A stretch of DNA of 7,717 nucleotides, from contig JANQGN010000357.1 of assembly GCA_028277295.1 (NCBI GenBank), forward strand, positions 1-7,717, read 5' to 3'. Both the position numbers and the translations under genes were made by a program. The stretch comes from Rhodospira sp. (GTDB lineage Bacteria > Pseudomonadota > Alphaproteobacteria > Rhodospirillales > Rhodospirillaceae). The notes under the pieces are model-generated. The model did not search any database. It saw only the letters and a list, made by a program, of their open reading frames with translations, and was not told the origin of the DNA. Positions 5,610-7,717 of this stretch are shown in pieces (positions within the stretch are counted from its first letter, which is position 1; every line of letters begins with the position of its first letter).

Positions 5610-7172
5610 ATGGCCTCTCTCAGTCGCCGGCGCGGCAGCGGGTCGCCGGACATCTGGCCCGGGTTCGTGGATGTCCTGGCCACCCTGCTGATCATCGTCA
5701 TGTTCGTGCTCATGGTGTTCGTGCTGGCCCAGTTCTTCCTGGGCCAGGCCCTGAGCGGCCGTGACGCGGCGCTGGCGCGGCTGCGCGACATGGTGTCTGA
5801 GTACGAGGACCTGCTGTCCATCGAACGCCGCGCCAATGCGGAGTTGCGGGCCGACGTGGCGCAGTTGTCCGGCGACCTGCAAGCGGCCAACGCGCGCTGG
5901 GAATCGCTGTTGGGCACCGCCCGTGCCTCCGAAACCCTGGAAAGCGAACTGGCCGAGACACTGGATCTGCTGGACCGCCGCCGCCAGCAGGTGGCCGCGC
6001 TTGAGGCCGGTCGCGAGGACCTGGCGACGCGCCTGCGGGCGGCGCTGGCGCGGGCGGCGGCCCAGGAGCGCGACCTTGAGGACCGGGACCAGCACATCGA
6101 GGCCCTGGAGGCCGATGCGTCGGCGCAGGTGCTGGCGCTGGACGACCTGGAGGACCGCCGGGCGGCCCTGGCCGACGAGGTGGCGCGGCTTCAGGCGCTG
6201 AACGACACGCTGTCGTCCGAGTTGGCGGACGCTTACGCCACCATCGAAGCCGATCGCACGGTCCTGGAAACGCGCCTGGCCGACCTGGCCCGTCTGGAAC
6301 AACAGATCGCCCGCCTGACCGAAGCCCGCGAGGCCCTTCAGGCGGAACTGCAGGCCGCCAACCAGACCGTCCAGACCGATCGTGAGACCCTGGAGGCCCG
6401 CCTCGCCGATCTGGTGCGCCTGCGCCAGGACCTGGAGGCGCTGAGCGCGCTCCGCGATGACCTTGAGGCCCGCATCGGCGCGTTGGACAGCCAACTCGCG
6501 GAGACCCGTGGCAGCCTGACAGACGAACAACGCATCTCCGAGCAAGCGCGGGCGCAGGTTGCCTTGCTCAGCCAGCGCCTGCGCGAGGTGCAGAGCGAAC
6601 TGGCGCGGCTCGCCGGCCTGCTGGAGGCCAAGGAGGCCGAGGCTGACGCCCAGCAGGTGCAGATCGCCAACCTCAGCCAGCGCCTCAACGCCGCCCTGGC
6701 CACCAAGGTCCAGGAACTGCAGCGCTATCGCTCGGAGTTCTTTGGCCGGCTGCGCGAGGTGCTGGGGGACCGCGAGGGCGTGCGCGTGGAGGGCGACCGG
6801 TTCGTCTTCCAGTCTGAGGTCTTGTTTGGCGTGGGGCGAGCCCGGCTGGGCGCGGAGGGCCGCGCCAGCATGGAAAACCTGGCCCGGACCCTTCTGGAGG
6901 TGGCCCAGGCGTTTCCCGAGGACATCGACTGGGTGCTGCGGGTGGACGGCCACACCGACCCGCGCCCCATTCGTACCGCCGCCTTCGCCGACAACTGGGA
7001 GCTGTCGGCGGCCCGGGCCATTTCGGTGGTGCGCTTCCTCATCGACCAGGGGGTCCCGCCGAACCGTCTGGCGGCGGCCGGCTTCGCCGAGCACTGGCCC
7101 GTGGATCCCGGGGCAAGCGATCAAGCCTACGCCCGCAATCGCCGCATCGAACTCAAGCTGGACCAGCGCTAG
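5610..7172 (+). CDS. MotB/TolR-like ion-motor subunit with long coiled coil and OmpA-like peptidoglycan-binding domain
   Basis: The product is 520 residues. A basic N-terminus precedes one transmembrane helix (about 16-44). Its motif GFVDVLATLLIIVMF (18-32) closely resembles the Asp-containing helix of TolR and ExbD, and Asp21 is the predicted ion carrier. Residues 50-375 are an almost unbroken Leu/Ala/Glu/Arg-rich coiled coil in the periplasm. Residues 376-520 are an OmpA/MotB-type domain: FQSEVLFGVGRARLGAEG (400-417), VDGHTD (445-450), NWELSAARA (462-470) and NRRIEL (510-515). Asp450 and Arg469 are the likely diaminopimelate-binding pair, 19 residues apart rather than 15, which indicates a small insertion. 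GGGGA lies nine bases before the ATG. With the upstream channel gene this makes a motor pair fixed to the cell wall. Final output is unknown. Confidence 0.9.
   Translation: MASLSRRRGSGSPDIWPGFVDVLATLLIIVMFVLMVFVLAQFFLGQALSGRDAALARLRDMVSEYEDLLSIERRANAELRADVAQLSGDLQAANARWESLLGTARASETLESELAETLDLLDRRRQQVAALEAGREDLATRLRAALARAAAQERDLEDRDQHIEALEADASAQVLALDDLEDRRAALADEVARLQALNDTLSSELADAYATIEADRTVLETRLADLARLEQQIARLTEAREALQAELQAANQTVQTDRETLEARLADLVRLRQDLEALSALRDDLEARIGALDSQLAETRGSLTDEQRISEQARAQVALLSQRLREVQSELARLAGLLEAKEAEADAQQVQIANLSQRLNAALATKVQELQRYRSEFFGRLREVLGDREGVRVEGDRFVFQSEVLFGVGRARLGAEGRASMENLARTLLEVAQAFPEDIDWVLRVDGHTDPRPIRTAAFADNWELSAARAISVVRFLIDQGVPPNRLAAAGFAEHWPVDPGASDQAYARNRRIELKLDQR
6252..6503 (+). 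repeat. Tandem 126-bp (42-residue) repeat inside the coiled coil
   Basis: Residues 215-229 (DRTVLETRLADLARL) recur as 257-271 (DRETLEARLADLVRL), 11 of 15 identical, with weaker similarity after that. The period of 42 residues is six heptads, so the coiled-coil register is kept. It points to growth of the rod by internal duplication. A shorter echo, LSQRL, occurs at 320-324 and 355-359, five heptads apart. Confidence 0.55.
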
Positions 7173-7227
7173 GGTCCCCACCCGGATCCGCGGATGTCTG
7201 AACGGGGCACGCGGTCGCCGGCCCGGG

Positions 7228-7717
7228 TCATGACGATCCGCGCTCGCCGCCGTCCGCATCCCGACGCCTGCGGTCGCCGTGTGGCAGGCGGCCGGGTTCG
7301 GTATCGCGGCGCCGCCGATCCGGGCCGAAAAAGCCGCGCGTTTGCACGAAGATCCGCGGCCGCCGGATCACCACATCCAGTCGCGCGTAGAGGCGCTTGA
7401 CGGAAATGGGCTTGGCCAGGACCTCGTTGACGCCAGCGTCGCGCGCCTGCAGCACGCGAAACGATTCCGTATGCGCTGTCAACATGATGATTGGAATGGT
7501 GCGGTTTGGGCTGTCCTTGCCGGTGCGCACCAGGCGGGTAAGTTCCAGCCCGTCGAGGGGGCTCATGTCCAGATCGGCAATGACGATGTCGACGGGGATC
7601 ACCCGCATGATCTTCAAGGCGTCCGCCCCGTCGCTGGCGTCCTTGACCGCCCCGACGCCCAGTGTCCGCAGGATTTCCTTGACGATGCGGCGCATGTGGG
7701 GGTTATCGTCCACCACC
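7228..7717 (-). CDS. Single-domain response regulator (CheY-like receiver), N-terminus cut by window edge
   Basis: About 162 residues are visible. The frame is open at the right edge, and the first codons (VVDDN) are the end of the usual ILVVDDN strand, so a few residues are missing. Numbering from the codon at 7716, Asp3 and Asp4 are the acidic metal-binding residues. Asp48 (IADLDMSPLDG) is the phosphorylation site, Thr80 (MLTA) the switch Thr, and Lys102 (AKP) the conserved Lys. After the receiver, from about 120, the sequence is a basic tail with GFFGPDRRRR (128-137) and no DNA-binding domain. Such tails are familiar in alphaproteobacterial stand-alone receivers. It is convergent with the motor-like gene with 55 bases between stops, which hold a palindrome (ATCCGCGGAT, 7186-7195) but no clear terminator. 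No kinase is visible. A link to the motor is only positional. Confidence 0.9.
   Translation of the reverse strand, partial: VVDDNPHMRRIVKEILRTLGVGAVKDASDGADALKIMRVIPVDIVIADLDMSPLDGLELTRLVRTGKDSPNRTIPIIMLTAHTESFRVLQARDAGVNEVLAKPISVKRLYARLDVVIRRPRIFVQTRGFFGPDRRRRDTEPGRLPHGDRRRRDADGGERGSS

Noticed and set aside
4284..7172. Zorya anti-phage system (ZorA and ZorB)
   Set aside because: The two-gene architecture is similar, but no ZorC, ZorD or ZorE effector is in the window, and the long rod is on the periplasmic subunit rather than on the channel subunit.
4284..7172. Flagellar motAB stator genes
   Set aside because: The ion helix is TolR/ExbD-like, the coiled coil is far longer than in MotB, and no flagellar genes adjoin.
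5136..7259. 707-codon open frame on the minus strand
   Set aside because: It lies antisense to the channel and Asp-bearing genes. Its product is rich in Gln, Arg, His and Leu with no recognisable domain, and it exists because GC-rich codons avoid stops on the complement.

Overview
This is a very GC-rich window from a Gram-negative bacterium. GC-biased codon use, an RND efflux adaptor, OmpA-type peptidoglycan-binding proteins and a response regulator with a Gly-Pro-Asp-Arg-rich tail all suggest an alphaproteobacterium, most likely of the Rhodospirillales. That placement is inference from protein style, not from a marker gene. Long open frames run antisense to nearly every gene, as expected at this base composition, and I treat them as shadows.

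Layout: (1) 1-1302, minus strand: a periplasmic adaptor (HlyD/AcrA type) of an RND efflux pump, running off the left edge just before its C-terminus. (2) 1303-1544: a divergent control region with several inverted and direct repeats. (3) 1545-2156, plus: a small class I SAM-dependent methyltransferase of the TehB-like type. (4) 2157-2638: a 482-base region with no convincing gene, richer in A/T than the genes, holding several inverted repeats and a candidate promoter. (5) 2639-7172, plus: three genes that form the core of the window. They encode a secreted proline-rich protein ending in an OmpA-like domain, a four-helix MotA/TolQ/ExbB-type channel subunit, and a MotB/TolR-like subunit with one transmembrane helix carrying a conserved Asp, about 325 residues of coiled coil, and an OmpA-like peptidoglycan-binding domain. 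(6) 7228-7717, minus: a single-domain response regulator, convergent with the third gene and cut by the right edge.

How they may work together: the channel subunit and the Asp-bearing subunit have the parts of an ion-driven 5:2 motor (the family of MotAB, TolQR, ExbBD, GldLM and ZorAB). The Asp-bearing subunit would be held to the peptidoglycan by its C-terminal domain. The proline-rich protein is a second peptidoglycan-binding partner. No flagellar, Tol, Ton or Zorya effector genes are visible, so the output of this motor is unknown, and that makes it the best candidate here for an undescribed system. The efflux adaptor and methyltransferase form a separate, divergently transcribed unit.
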